A DNA stretch of 59,800 bases, taken from positions 1 to 59,800 of the forward strand of contig MKTK01000008.1 in NCBI GenBank assembly GCA_001898255.1. The letters are read 5' to 3'. Position numbers and translations under genes: made by a program. The notes beneath the pieces are model-generated. The model was given only the letters and a program-made list of their open reading frames with translations. It was not told the DNA's origin and ran no database searches. How positions within the stretch are numbered: position 1 is the first letter of the stretch; each line of letters opens with the position of its first letter. Below, in pieces: positions 16,215 to 26,193 of this stretch. This stretch comes from Chryseobacterium sp. 39-10 (GTDB taxonomy: Bacteria > Bacteroidota > Bacteroidia > Flavobacteriales > Weeksellaceae).

Positions 16215-17636
16215 TTACCAGTTAGGATTTTGGCCAATACCTGGAGTCTGAATGATTTGATCATTAGGAATAGGAAATAATTCGTGTTTGCCAACAACGA
16301 AGGTTTTACCATCTGCAGACATAGCGGCTTGACCTTGCCCCGTACGTACAATATCGAACCAACGATCATGCTCAAATGCCAATTCCAATCTTCTCTCATT
16401 CCAAACATCTTGTTTGGTTGGGCTCGAGATTGCAGGCAAGTTAACTCTGGCTCGAACCAAGTTTAATGGGGTAGCTGCATCTGCTCCGATGTGTGTAGCC
16501 GCTTCAGCGCGAATCAATAGAATTTCGGCATATCGAAGCACCCGGATGTTTTTGTCTCCATCAGCATCACCAAGGTTAGCACTGGAATATGCTTTTTCAT
16601 TGTACATCGGGTTTTCAACAGTTGCCGGAACAACTTTACCGTCATAAAGCGTTTCGCCTCGGAAAATAATAGTTGCATCTCTACGAATATTGTCGCCGGC
16701 AGCATTAAAGGCGTTCAGCAGGTTTTGAGAAGGAACGTTGAATCCCCAACCCCATCCTCCGGTACCACGGGCACCCTGAGTTTGAGAATACTGATGTACA
16801 CCATGCGCGATCGATGTTCCTCTCGCTTGAACTTCGAATAAAGATTCAACTCCATTTTCACCGTCTAATCTCCAAATCTTGGCATAATCTGGCTCCAGAC
16901 CGTATTGTCCTGAATTCATAACAGCACCAGCCATATCATACGCTTGCTGCCATTTTTCTTCGTAAAGATAGACTTTGGACAGCAATCCTTGGGCAGCTCC
17001 TTTGGTAGCACGGCCCAAATCTGCAGCAGCATATTGGCTTTTTGTTGGTAATACCTGAATGGCATCGGTCAAGTCTTTTTCAATGTAAGCGTAAACATCT
17101 GCTTTTGGCTTTCTTGTAATCCAAGATGTTGGATCGTCCAGATCCTGAATAGGGACATCTCCAAACATTCTTACCAGCCAAAAATAATGGAGTGCACGTA
17201 AAAATTTAGCTTCTCCTATTAATCTGTTTTTGTAAGACTCATCAGTAAGCCCAAACTTCTCGGTATATCTTATGGACTGATTTGCCCTACCAATGGTTTT
17301 ATAAAAACGAGTCCACATTGCTCCTATAGAGCCGGATGAGCTTGTGTGTTGAAGATCATCCAAAATCAACTTATCGCCTCCTCCATCAGTAGGCGAGCTT
17401 CCTTTATCTGCATTATCAGAAATAATTTCTGTAACGCCCAACCAGGAGAACGCATAATCCCAATCGGTCATCATCCCATAAGTACCATTAACAAACATAA
17501 CGGGATCATACACCGTAGTGGCATCTACCGCATCAATATGCTCTCTGGAATCAACATTAAGAAAATCATTTCCACAGGAAGATAAACCTATTAGCATACT
17601 TCCCGCTATTAAATATTTATATATATTATTTTTCAT
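16215..17636 (-). CDS. SusD/RagB-family glycan-binding lipoprotein
   Basis: The 473-aa surface lipoprotein (MKNNIYKYLIAGSMLIGLSSC, lipobox LSSC) has the SusD layout: the NDFLNVDSREH start, tetratricopeptide-like helices in the first half (GEAKFLRALHYFWLVRMFGDVP is the family hallmark) and the C-terminal RLELAFEHDRWFDIVRTG block. SusD proteins sit as a lid on SusC and capture oligosaccharides for import. It lies 14 bases after the SusC gene. Ligand specificity cannot be read from sequence; the enzymes downstream point to a beta-glucan. Confidence 0.9.
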   Translation of the reverse strand: MKNNIYKYLIAGSMLIGLSSCGNDFLNVDSREHIDAVDATTVYDPVMFVNGTYGMMTDWDYAFSWLGVTEIISDNADKGSSPTDGGGDKLILDDLQHTSSSGSIGAMWTRFYKTIGRANQSIRYTEKFGLTDESYKNRLIGEAKFLRALHYFWLVRMFGDVPIQDLDDPTSWITRKPKADVYAYIEKDLTDAIQVLPTKSQYAAADLGRATKGAAQGLLSKVYLYEEKWQQAYDMAGAVMNSGQYGLEPDYAKIWRLDGENGVESLFEVQARGTSIAHGVHQYSQTQGARGTGGWGWGFNVPSQNLLNAFNAAGDNIRRDATIIFRGETLYDGKVVPATVENPMYNEKAYSSANLGDADGDKNIRVLRYAEILLIRAEAATHIGADAATPLNLVRARVNLPAISSPTKQDVWNERRLELAFEHDRWFDIVRTGQGQAAMSADGKTFVVGKHELFPIPNDQIIQTPGIGQNPNW

Positions 17637-17650
17637 TTTTTACTATTTTT

Positions 17651-20548
17651 TTAAAATTCAACATTTACACCCAGTATAAAGCTTTTCAAATTTGGATAAG
17701 CTGATAATTCAACACCTGTAGTTCCATAAGGATTTCCATCAGAATTTAATTCTGGACTGTATCCTTTGAACTTGGTGAAAATAAACGGATTCTGTGCGGT
17801 GACGTATAATCTCAAATTACGTAGCCCTTCAATTTGATCTTTAAAGCTGTAACCTAAGGTAATGTTGTTGATTCTAAAATAATCGCCATCTTCCAGATAG
17901 TAATTGGATGCCTCAACGTCTCTGCGGGCACCTGGACCCGAGGTGGTAGAGCCCGCACCTGTCCATCGGTTGTCAAACATGTATTTGGAAACGTTTTCAC
18001 CTCCTAAACGTGTACTATTCAGCCCATTGTATATTTTATTCCCTCCGGAGCCATATCCGTCAATGCTGAAATCAATACTCTTATAATTAAATCCAACATG
18101 AACACTATAGTTGTAGGTCGGCAGATAGCTTCCCATGAACACCTTATCTTTATCATCAATCACGCCGTCTCCATTTTGGTCCTTATATCTCAAATATCCA
18201 GGTTTAGTACCTGCGATATTTGCACTACTATTGATCTCCGCCTGATTTTGATAAACCCCTTCAACTTCGTACATCCACCATGCCCCGAGCGGTTGCCCTA
18301 CTTCGAGTCTCTTGGTGATTTTTCCATTTCCCAAAGAACCTCCAGTCATTCCTCCGTAAGCTGGCTTAACTTCTGTAACTTCGTTGTGATTCTTATTAAA
18401 CGTAACTCCTATATCGTAAGAAAAATCTCCGGAAGCAGAAAAATCTTTCCATTTTAATGCGGCTTCCCAACCCTTGTTCATCACTACTCCACCATGGTCA
18501 AAAAAATCTTCATCGTAAGGACTTGTTCCTAAAGGTCTAATTTTTAGGATGGTATTGGTATTTTTCTTCTGGTAATAATCAAAAGATCCTGATAGACGAT
18601 TATTGAGTAACGTAAAATCAGATCCTACACTCCACTCTTTAGTGATTTCCCATCCTAAAGGTAGAGCTGGTGATCCATAATAAGCGCCGAAGATTAAATC
18701 CTGTCCAGGACCAAAAACATAGTTGTAATTTTGACTGCCTCCACCAGATTTCACAGAGGAATAATTGATAGCACCGGTATTATCATTTCCTAATGTACCC
18801 CAACCTCCACGAAGTTTCAAGAAATTGATAACTGAATTACCTTTCAAGAAATCTTCATTAGAGATATTCCACCCTGCACTAACGGATGGAAAAGTATCCC
18901 AGTACATTGCGTCTTTTTTGAATCTGCTGGTACCATCGCGCCGTACAATACCGGACACAAAATACCTTTTGTCATAGTCATATTGCACTCTTCCAAAGTA
19001 AGAGGCATATCGTATGGGCGTGTAATACAATTGTCCTACTTCCTTAAGCAGATCACTCGATGTACTGTTATCTAAACTCCAATATTGGCTTTTGGAAGGA
19101 ACATTATACGCTGTACCACTCATCTTTCCACCAACACCTACTTCTTCGGCAGACATCCCAGCTACAACGGTCAGACTATGGTTGCCAAATTTTTTATTGT
19201 AAGTAGCATAGTTCTCCCATTGCCAGCGGAAAGTATCAATATTTTCTAAAGCAAATGAGTTGTCTGCATAACTTGTATTTTTGGGGTTTGCTTTTCTCAG
19301 TACCAAAAATTCAGCTTCCGTTCTTGTTGGATTTCCTGCCAGCCATTGCTCTTTTGTAGCAGAAAAGGTTTCTTTTGTATACCAGTATTTAGTAGTACCA
19401 ATTCTTGAAGTAAAAACAAGATCTTTAAAAACATCTATATCTGCCTGCAGAAATGCTTGCAGCGTATTCGTTTTGGCCACTTCATTCGCAAAATATATTG
19501 CTGCCACCGGATTACCATGAGAATTGAGCTGCGATCCCGGATACGTTGTCTGCCCTGTATTTTCATTCCAATATGGCAATCCCCATTTCCCATTATCATA
19601 TTTTACAGGTACAACAGGAGCTTGTCTGTGTGCGGTATCAAAAGCACCAAGAGGTTTAATATTTTCCTTGGTATTAGAGAAACTTACGTTCTGAGAAAGA
19701 CGTACCTTATTATTAAACAATTTATAGATATTATTATTTCTAATCGTTGTTCGTCTATAGTCCTGTCCCGATAAAATGCCATCTTCTGTAAAGTGATCCA
19801 CTCCTAAGAAATAGGTTACGTTTTCGCCACCACCACTCAAGGTAACGTTATTATCTTGAACGACACCCGTTCTGGTAATTTCTTTTAACCAGTCGGTGTT
19901 GTATTGCTGGTTGGGTGATAGAAACTTATCTTTACCGTTGGCCAGTCGTTCTTCATTAAAGTATTGAACGTATTGACTAGCATCTAACATCTCTACTCTA
20001 TTAAGGATCGTTTTAAATCCGTAATAAGCATCATAAGTTACTTTAGTTTTTCCTCTTTTACCGGTTTTTGTCGTCACAATTACAACACCGTTCGCTGCTC
20101 TAATTCCGTAGATAGCGGTGGATGCGGCATCTTTCAAAACGTCGATCGATTCGATATCTCGTGGGTTAATATTGGTGATATTGGGCACCAACATACCGTC
20201 AACCACGTAAAGAGGATCTCTTCCTGCCAACGCCGTTCCTAATCCCCGAATAATAACACTCGGTGTGGCTCCTGGTTGGTCGGTGTTTACAATCGTTACA
20301 CCTCCAAGTTTTCCTTGTAGCGACTGCATAGCGGTTGTCGATGGTTGTTTGGTAATGTCCTCGGCCTTCACCGAAGCAATGGCAGAAGTTAAATCACCTC
20401 TCTTTTGCTTTCCATAGCCAATCATGACCACTTCTTCAATCCTCTGTTCTTTGACAACAGTGTCTTTCGATGCTCTTTGTGCCATTGCATCATTTCCAAA
20501 ATAGAAAACGGCAATGAGACAGGAGACTTTCAAACTTGTTTTTCTCAT
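17651..20548 (-). CDS. SusC/RagA-family TonB-dependent transporter
   Basis: The 965-aa outer-membrane transporter has a signal peptide ending near AMAQ, a TonB-box-like EEVVMIGYG (about residues 38-46), the plug domain (LQGKLGGVTIVN, VIIRGLG, PLYVVDGM, IESIDVLKDAASTAIYG, ANGVVIVTTK) and a C-terminal barrel ending in aromatic residues (VNVEF). It imports oligosaccharides with TonB-ExbBD energy. It lacks the usual ~80-residue carboxypeptidase-regulatory-like domain between signal and TonB box. As first gene of the operon it follows an 800-bp intergenic region. Confidence 0.9.
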   Translation of the reverse strand: MRKTSLKVSCLIAVFYFGNDAMAQRASKDTVVKEQRIEEVVMIGYGKQKRGDLTSAIASVKAEDITKQPSTTAMQSLQGKLGGVTIVNTDQPGATPSVIIRGLGTALAGRDPLYVVDGMLVPNITNINPRDIESIDVLKDAASTAIYGIRAANGVVIVTTKTGKRGKTKVTYDAYYGFKTILNRVEMLDASQYVQYFNEERLANGKDKFLSPNQQYNTDWLKEITRTGVVQDNNVTLSGGGENVTYFLGVDHFTEDGILSGQDYRRTTIRNNNIYKLFNNKVRLSQNVSFSNTKENIKPLGAFDTAHRQAPVVPVKYDNGKWGLPYWNENTGQTTYPGSQLNSHGNPVAAIYFANEVAKTNTLQAFLQADIDVFKDLVFTSRIGTTKYWYTKETFSATKEQWLAGNPTRTEAEFLVLRKANPKNTSYADNSFALENIDTFRWQWENYATYNKKFGNHSLTVVAGMSAEEVGVGGKMSGTAYNVPSKSQYWSLDNSTSSDLLKEVGQLYYTPIRYASYFGRVQYDYDKRYFVSGIVRRDGTSRFKKDAMYWDTFPSVSAGWNISNEDFLKGNSVINFLKLRGGWGTLGNDNTGAINYSSVKSGGGSQNYNYVFGPGQDLIFGAYYGSPALPLGWEITKEWSVGSDFTLLNNRLSGSFDYYQKKNTNTILKIRPLGTSPYDEDFFDHGGVVMNKGWEAALKWKDFSASGDFSYDIGVTFNKNHNEVTEVKPAYGGMTGGSLGNGKITKRLEVGQPLGAWWMYEVEGVYQNQAEINSSANIAGTKPGYLRYKDQNGDGVIDDKDKVFMGSYLPTYNYSVHVGFNYKSIDFSIDGYGSGGNKIYNGLNSTRLGGENVSKYMFDNRWTGAGSTTSGPGARRDVEASNYYLEDGDYFRINNITLGYSFKDQIEGLRNLRLYVTAQNPFIFTKFKGYSPELNSDGNPYGTTGVELSAYPNLKSFILGVNVEF

Positions 20549-21349
20549 AAAAAAAATAAAATATTAGGGATTTTTATTTCTATACTATGAATCTTAACTT
20601 TCTCAAATGTTAAAAGATTCAAAATATATTATCTCAAATTTAGAAAATAATTTGACATGTGTAGTTTTTTTTTAAAAAATGTTAAAAAATTATAAAATTC
20701 ACAATTCATTTTTCATCTCCATTTTTGAAAGAATGGAACGGTAATATAATTGGAAATCATTGAAACAAAGCTTCTGACATTGAAACATTAATATTTTACC
20801 CATATTTTATGAGAGTAAAATAAGACAAAAAAAAGTTGATGCAAGAGCTTCTGAAATTCGTATTAAATGATTTTTTTCGATGTTTTTATGCTATAAATGA
20901 AAATTATTTTTCCCCAAAATCGGTGGCAAGAATAAGAATTACCCGAATATTATGCTGAGACCAATATTTTATTATGAAAATTTATCATAATGCAAATTGA
21001 AAATAGGTAGACATCGTTTGCCCACTGTAGAGTAAAAATGACAATAGATCTTGACCAGCAGAACACAGTGGTTTACGCCACAAAAACACAGCAAGAAACC
21101 GCAGAATTGAAGTCATCAAGTCATCTTCCCCAGAATCAGAGGATCAAATAAATAACTAGCTAAAAAGTAATTTCTCAAATTCTTCGCGTAGTTTTGATAG
21201 TGATGATTTTAAGCATATTAGGTAAATCATTATGTGAAATTTCAGCAAATCAGAATGGTCAAAGCCGTTTAACAACAATTAATTGGCATCAATATAGTGT
21301 CTGTTTACATTTTATATAAACTCTATCATCAAGAATTAAATTTTAGGAC
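20549..21349. other. Long AT-rich divergent intergenic region
   Basis: The region between the SusC gene (minus) and topoisomerase IB (plus) is unusually long. On the minus strand a -7-like TAAATTTG lies at 20635-20642, giving a leader of about 80 bases for the SusC transcript; I do not see a good -33 element. A 37-codon plus-strand frame at 21038-21151 (MTIDLDQQNTVVYATKTQQE...) reads as plausible protein but has no ribosome-binding site I trust and no known family. No regulator gene lies here, so control of the operon must come from elsewhere. Confidence 0.4.
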
Positions 21350-22333
21350 ATGTATTACAGAAAGAAAGCGGGCAAAAAATTCACCTATGTTAGCGGTGAA
21401 GGCACAACGGTTACAGAAAAACAATTAATCAGTTATTTTAAAACGCTGGTAATTCCTCCGGCTTGGACCCATGTTGAAATTAACGCTTCACCACGAGCAA
21501 AAATTTGTGCTACAGGTTACGATGCAAAGGGCCGAAAACAATACATCTATAACCCCAAATTTAGAGAAAAGCGAGAAGACCTCAAGTTCAAAAAACTGAT
21601 TGATTTTGGCGATCGGTTGTGCGAGATGAGGAAAAACATGGCAATCCATCTTAGAAAAAAGAAAATGGGTCGCGCCAAAGTTTTAGCCGCAATGGTTCGC
21701 ATGATGGAAGTGGCCTACTTTAGACCGGGCAACGACTTGTACACCCTGCAAAATGAAAGCTTTGGACTAACGACATTACAGCGCAAACACCTCGCCATCA
21801 AGGGAAGCAACCTGCAATTCAACTACCTGGGAAAGTCTGGGAAATTACAAGAGAAATCGGTGAAAGATGTTGCACTTTCAAAAATAATTAAGGAACTAGC
21901 GGCAATGCCCGGAAAAGAAATTTTCAAATTTATTGATCAAAACAATAAAATCCACGATGTAAAATCCAGACATCTTAACCAGTATATTCATCAAAACATG
22001 GGTCCCGATTTCTCTGCAAAAGATTTCCGTACTTGGGGCGGCTCGGTATTAGCATCGAAATTTTTAGATGAATCGGGAGCAGCAGGCAACAAAACCGCAA
22101 CCGGCAAAAACATTCGGGAAGCAATAAAGGCAGTGAGCGAAAAGTTAGGAAACACACCAGCTGTCGCTAGAAAATCGTATATAAATCCATGCGTTTTTAA
22201 ACATTATGAGAAAGGAAAAACGCTCACCCATTTCCAGAAAGAAGCCATCAAACTGGCCAAGAAACAAAAAGAACTTTCTTTAGACGAATCTGCATTTCTG
22301 TGCATGATGAAAACAAAACCTGGAAAAAAATAA
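21350..22333 (+). CDS. DNA topoisomerase IB
   Basis: The 327-aa protein is a bacterial/poxvirus-type topoisomerase IB, which relaxes supercoils through a 3'-phosphotyrosyl intermediate. The N-terminal DNA-binding domain opens with FTYVSGEGTTV and includes IPPAWTHVEI. The catalytic domain carries FRPGN (Arg125), DFRTWGGS (Arg227) and the nucleophile Tyr277 in ARKSYINP. Length matches bacterial members (about 320-350). It is a single gene, convergent with ferritin. Such genes are scattered in Bacteroidota and are not essential. Confidence 0.9.
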   Translation: MYYRKKAGKKFTYVSGEGTTVTEKQLISYFKTLVIPPAWTHVEINASPRAKICATGYDAKGRKQYIYNPKFREKREDLKFKKLIDFGDRLCEMRKNMAIHLRKKKMGRAKVLAAMVRMMEVAYFRPGNDLYTLQNESFGLTTLQRKHLAIKGSNLQFNYLGKSGKLQEKSVKDVALSKIIKELAAMPGKEIFKFIDQNNKIHDVKSRHLNQYIHQNMGPDFSAKDFRTWGGSVLASKFLDESGAAGNKTATGKNIREAIKAVSEKLGNTPAVARKSYINPCVFKHYEKGKTLTHFQKEAIKLAKKQKELSLDESAFLCMMKTKPGKK

Positions 22334-22394
22334 TTTTCTCCAGGTTTAGCGTCTGTTTAAATTTTAAACACGTTCTAAAATTCATTAAAAATAA

Positions 22395-22946
22395 TCAAGG
22401 ATTAGTGCCGGTCGCGTCCCGGGCAGATTCTGCTTCATCAGGCATCACTCCCAAAGTTTTATCCAAGTTAAACAGTGATTCATCAGTCGCGCGATCTCCA
22501 CCTGCAATTTTCAACTTATCAATTAAGTCCATCGCCAAGGTTTCTTCCTCTATTTGCTCCTGTACAAACCACTGCAGAAAATTCCACGTCGCCCAGTCTT
22601 TCTCAGCCATCGCCATGTCGACCAACTCGTAAATTTTTTGCGTATTGTCAACCTCGTGCTGAAAAACCAGATTAAAACAGTCCGTTAAACTTTTAGGATC
22701 CTTTCCGGGTGAAGGTAGTGCTTCCACCTTAGGTTTCCCTCCCCTGTTCAGTATATATTGCATAAACTTAATGGCATGATCACGCTCTTCCTGAGCATGC
22801 CTAAACAAAAAATTGGCAATACCTTCGTAACCTTCATCACTTGCCCAAATGCCGTATGAGAGGTAAACATGCGATTGCAAATCTTCAACATTCATTTGTG
22901 CGCTCAGCGCTTTTTCTAATTTTGCGGATAATCTTTTGGTGTCCAT
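22395..22946 (-). CDS. ftnA: Non-haem ferritin
   Basis: The 183-aa protein is a 24-mer iron-storage ferritin. The ferroxidase ligands are recognisable in the four-helix bundle: Glu in MNVEDLQSH, E-E-x-x-H in HAQEERDHAIKFMQY, Glu in FQHEVDNTQKIYEL and the Q-x-x-E pattern in FVQEQIEEE. The C-terminus has an extra tail of about 20 residues (DKTLGVMPDEAESARDATGTNP, in part), slightly longer than E. coli FtnA. It is monocistronic and lies back to back with the sensor kinase gene, 170-200 bp away. Iron or peroxide control is likely but no Fur or PerR box was identified. Confidence 0.9.
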   Translation of the reverse strand: MDTKRLSAKLEKALSAQMNVEDLQSHVYLSYGIWASDEGYEGIANFLFRHAQEERDHAIKFMQYILNRGGKPKVEALPSPGKDPKSLTDCFNLVFQHEVDNTQKIYELVDMAMAEKDWATWNFLQWFVQEQIEEETLAMDLIDKLKIAGGDRATDESLFNLDKTLGVMPDEAESARDATGTNP

Positions 22947-23116
22947 AACATTTTAATTTTCACTAACACATCAAAAACGATTCCACTACCTGAATTGCAA
23001 TTGGATCTCCAGAAAACCTTCGGATTAATTTTAAAATCTTAACTGCGGGAATAATCAATTTATGCAGAAGTGAAACAGTCTCAAAAAAACGGCTGCCAAA
23101 TACACACTTATTTCTT

Positions 23117-23124
23117 TACATTTG
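23117..23124 (+). promoter_or_regulatory. -7 promoter element of the sensor kinase gene
   Basis: TACATTTG matches TAnnTTTG. It overlaps the first possible TTG start codon (23122), which argues that translation begins at the later TTG at 23152. Confidence 0.4.
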
Positions 23125-23151
23125 CTTCAAAACTATTCCATTATTCAGAAA

Positions 23152-26100
23152 TTGCGGCTTCATACTATTCTATTATGTTTATCTTTTATCCTCTTTGGTT
23201 CAAAAATCAAGGCACAGGTAAATTTTGATTACTTTTCGGTCAATAAATTAACACAGGATGATGGGCTTTCGCAGGGGTCCAATTATTTTCGGTTTGAAGA
23301 CAGTCGAGGTTTTATTTGGATTACGGGCAATGATGCAGTTAACCGGTACGACGGTTCTTCCGTAAAGGTGTATAATCTCAAACATTACTTTAAAAACTGT
23401 ACCACATTACAGCAGGGATATGGTTTTACCGAGGACAATAACTATTTGTATATAGGAAGTACACGTGGTCTATATCAGTATAATTATAAAAAGGATGAAT
23501 TTACCTTAATAGACGTTTTCCGACATTCACGAACAAAGACAGCAATACCCATTGGTTTTTCTCATGGCAAAATCTGGTGTTTCAATGAAGATTGGCAACT
23601 CGCAAGCTTAGATGTAAAAACGGCAAAAGTAACATTGGAAGTTCAAATTCCTTTGCCTCCTATAAGATCTGTTCATATCTATGATAATCAAGGTAATGTT
23701 TTTTATTGGCGAATGCCTTTTATCGACAGAAATTCAAACATTTTCTTTACAGGGAAAGAAAATGCAATGTTCTATAATATCCCCAAACACAAAATTAATT
23801 TTCCCCTCCAGAATTTTCCGATATTTAAAAATGTAACTTTTGCCTCTTGTGCCTACGATAAAGAAAATGGCAATGTAATTTTTGGAACCTTAAGTAATGG
23901 TATTATTATTTTGAAAAACCAATATCAAAAGGTTGAGAACTTTTATCCAAATGACGACAATATTTCGAATGTTGCCGTAGGAAAAGACAGAATAATTTAC
24001 AGAACAGAAAGAAAAGGAACTTTCCTTCTGGATAAAAATTTCAGGAAAATGAAAACCCTTAATAAAGGATTCGAGAGAACTTTTTCTTTCGGATTCGACA
24101 AAATGGGAAGACTTTGGTTGTGCGACGATGGTCAGGGGCAGGTTATATTGGACTTTAAAGGTACATTACTGAAAAAATCTTCCGATGTTGACAATGAAAA
24201 AATAAAAAACACTTCCGTATTCGGAACCAATAATTTTGCAGACCTCACAGATGGAAATGTACTTATCCAAGGGCTCATATTCAATCCGAACAACTATACT
24301 ACAACCAATTTACTTGGAAAGTATTCCAGTTGTAGTGCCTATTCCGATCATAAGAAAAATCAGCTTTGGATATTAAACCTATTGAAAGACGATACAGTTG
24401 AAATTTCTCTCATGGATCAGAATCGAAAAATGCTCAAAAAATTCAATGTGTCATTAAAGAAAATAGGGGATCTAAAACACTTCCAAACGTTTGACAACAA
24501 TTACCCAATGATTTCCTCAACAGAAGGTCTATTCTGGCTCAACACCGACAGTGGTAATTTAGAAAAAATGACTTCGATAAAAAGCAATTCACCTTTTTAC
24601 ATCAATAAAATCAGTAATAGCAGAATCATCATTAGTGATCTCGGTGGCGATGCGGTGTTGGCGCAAATGAAACCTCAAGGAAAAGTAGAATTTTTGCAAA
24701 ATGTATTGCCAAAAGTAAAGTCGTTCTACTTTCAGGAAGATAAAGATAACGGGCAAATCTGGGCAGGAACCAATGAAGGTATCTTTTTAATGAATAAAAA
24801 CTTCAAGGTTCTGAAAAAATTTGATAGTAATAATGGCCTGGCCGGAACATATATTTATGGCTTAATCATTGATGACTTTGGGAAAATCTGGTGCAGCCAT
24901 CAACACGGATTAAGCAGTATTGACACGAAAAATTACAGCATCATTAATTTTGATAAAGACGACGGAATACAACACTGGGATTTTAACAACCGTGGATTTT
25001 ACAAAACAGAGGATGGAAATCTATTTTTTGGCGGAGTGAACGGTTTCAACTTTTTTAAACCACCATTAAAATTGAATACCTTTTACAAACCCGAGATTTA
25101 CTTTGACGAAATTAAAATCAATAACATAAGGTGGAAAGCGGATAAGGGCGTTAATCAATTATCAGAAATCAATCTCAACAACAAAGGAAACAACATCTCT
25201 ATCAAGGCGCTCATAAAAGATCTGGAAAACGGAAAACGACAGCGGCTGATGTATAGGTTTGCGAATATAGACAGCAGATGGAGACCCATCATGCATAAAA
25301 GCCCACTGGTTCTCAGCAGTCTTTCTTCAGGAAAATATGAATTGGAATTTGGGATTTACAATAAATTCGACCAGAAAATAACCATCCAGAAAAAACTGTT
25401 GTTAAACATTAAAAAGGCCTTTTATCAAACTTTTTGGTTCTGGGCATTGCTGGGTGGTTGGGTCATCGGAATAGCTTTCTTTATTTTCACCCGCTGGAAA
25501 TTATTGAAACAGAAAAACTATTACCGTCAGCAATTGGCTTTAGAAGAACAACGCAACAAGATTACCGCAGATCTGCATGATGATATTGGCGCAACGCTCA
25601 GCAGTCTACAAATCAATTCTGCAGTGGCATCCCTCTATTTGCAGAAAAACAATCTGGCGGAAACCCAATCCATTCTTGATAAAATACAGCAACAATCTCA
25701 AAAATTATCCGAAAACATAGGTGATATCGTGTGGAGTTTGAGGCCTAACCAAGATGCTCTAATGACACTCAGCACGCGAATTCGCAATGTTGCTAATGAA
25801 ATACTGGTAAATACTTCTATCAATTATCATATCGCGATTGATGACCAAATCGACGATGAAATTACTGATTTTGGTATCAGGAAAAATATCATCCTCATAG
25901 TAAAAGAAGCGCTTAACAATGCCGCTAAATATAGTGAAGCAAACGAAGTTCTCATTCAGTTCAAAATCATAGATCAGGATTATTTGCTGGAAATCTGCGA
26001 CAACGGAATTGGCTTCAACCCTCAGAAGAAAAAAGGTAACGGACTGGAGAATATGAAAAAAAGAACCTCCGAAATGAATGGAAAATTTGAGATTTCCACA

Positions 26101-26154
26101 GAGAATGGGACATGCGTCAAGATCCACATCCATAAATCTAGGGATTGTAAATAA
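23152..26154 (+). CDS. Sensor histidine kinase with periplasmic beta-propeller
   Basis: The ~1000-aa membrane sensor has a signal peptide, a long periplasmic part of propeller repeats (GSNYFRFEDSRGFIWIT, GKIWCSHQHGL) ending in a Y_Y_Y-like Ig domain (RYRFAN-type MYRFANIDSRW), one membrane helix (FWFWALLGGWVIGIAFFIF) and a NarX-like kinase. The phospho-accepting His lies in ITADLHDDIGATLSS (about residue 809 from this start) and the ATPase has ALNNAAKYSEA and DNGIGF. There is no in-frame ATG before residue ~180: TTG 23152 gives a clean signal (MRLHTILLCLSFILFG), while TTG 23122 overlaps the -7 box. The response regulator follows after 39 bases. The signal is unknown. Confidence 0.85.
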   Translation: MRLHTILLCLSFILFGSKIKAQVNFDYFSVNKLTQDDGLSQGSNYFRFEDSRGFIWITGNDAVNRYDGSSVKVYNLKHYFKNCTTLQQGYGFTEDNNYLYIGSTRGLYQYNYKKDEFTLIDVFRHSRTKTAIPIGFSHGKIWCFNEDWQLASLDVKTAKVTLEVQIPLPPIRSVHIYDNQGNVFYWRMPFIDRNSNIFFTGKENAMFYNIPKHKINFPLQNFPIFKNVTFASCAYDKENGNVIFGTLSNGIIILKNQYQKVENFYPNDDNISNVAVGKDRIIYRTERKGTFLLDKNFRKMKTLNKGFERTFSFGFDKMGRLWLCDDGQGQVILDFKGTLLKKSSDVDNEKIKNTSVFGTNNFADLTDGNVLIQGLIFNPNNYTTTNLLGKYSSCSAYSDHKKNQLWILNLLKDDTVEISLMDQNRKMLKKFNVSLKKIGDLKHFQTFDNNYPMISSTEGLFWLNTDSGNLEKMTSIKSNSPFYINKISNSRIIISDLGGDAVLAQMKPQGKVEFLQNVLPKVKSFYFQEDKDNGQIWAGTNEGIFLMNKNFKVLKKFDSNNGLAGTYIYGLIIDDFGKIWCSHQHGLSSIDTKNYSIINFDKDDGIQHWDFNNRGFYKTEDGNLFFGGVNGFNFFKPPLKLNTFYKPEIYFDEIKINNIRWKADKGVNQLSEINLNNKGNNISIKALIKDLENGKRQRLMYRFANIDSRWRPIMHKSPLVLSSLSSGKYELEFGIYNKFDQKITIQKKLLLNIKKAFYQTFWFWALLGGWVIGIAFFIFTRWKLLKQKNYYRQQLALEEQRNKITADLHDDIGATLSSLQINSAVASLYLQKNNLAETQSILDKIQQQSQKLSENIGDIVWSLRPNQDALMTLSTRIRNVANEILVNTSINYHIAIDDQIDDEITDFGIRKNIILIVKEALNNAAKYSEANEVLIQFKIIDQDYLLEICDNGIGFNPQKKKGNGLENMKKRTSEMNGKFEISTENGTCVKIHIHKSRDCK

Positions 26155-26193
26155 ATCCTGCCTTCTGCTATTTTTGTATAGAAAAGTAATGAT

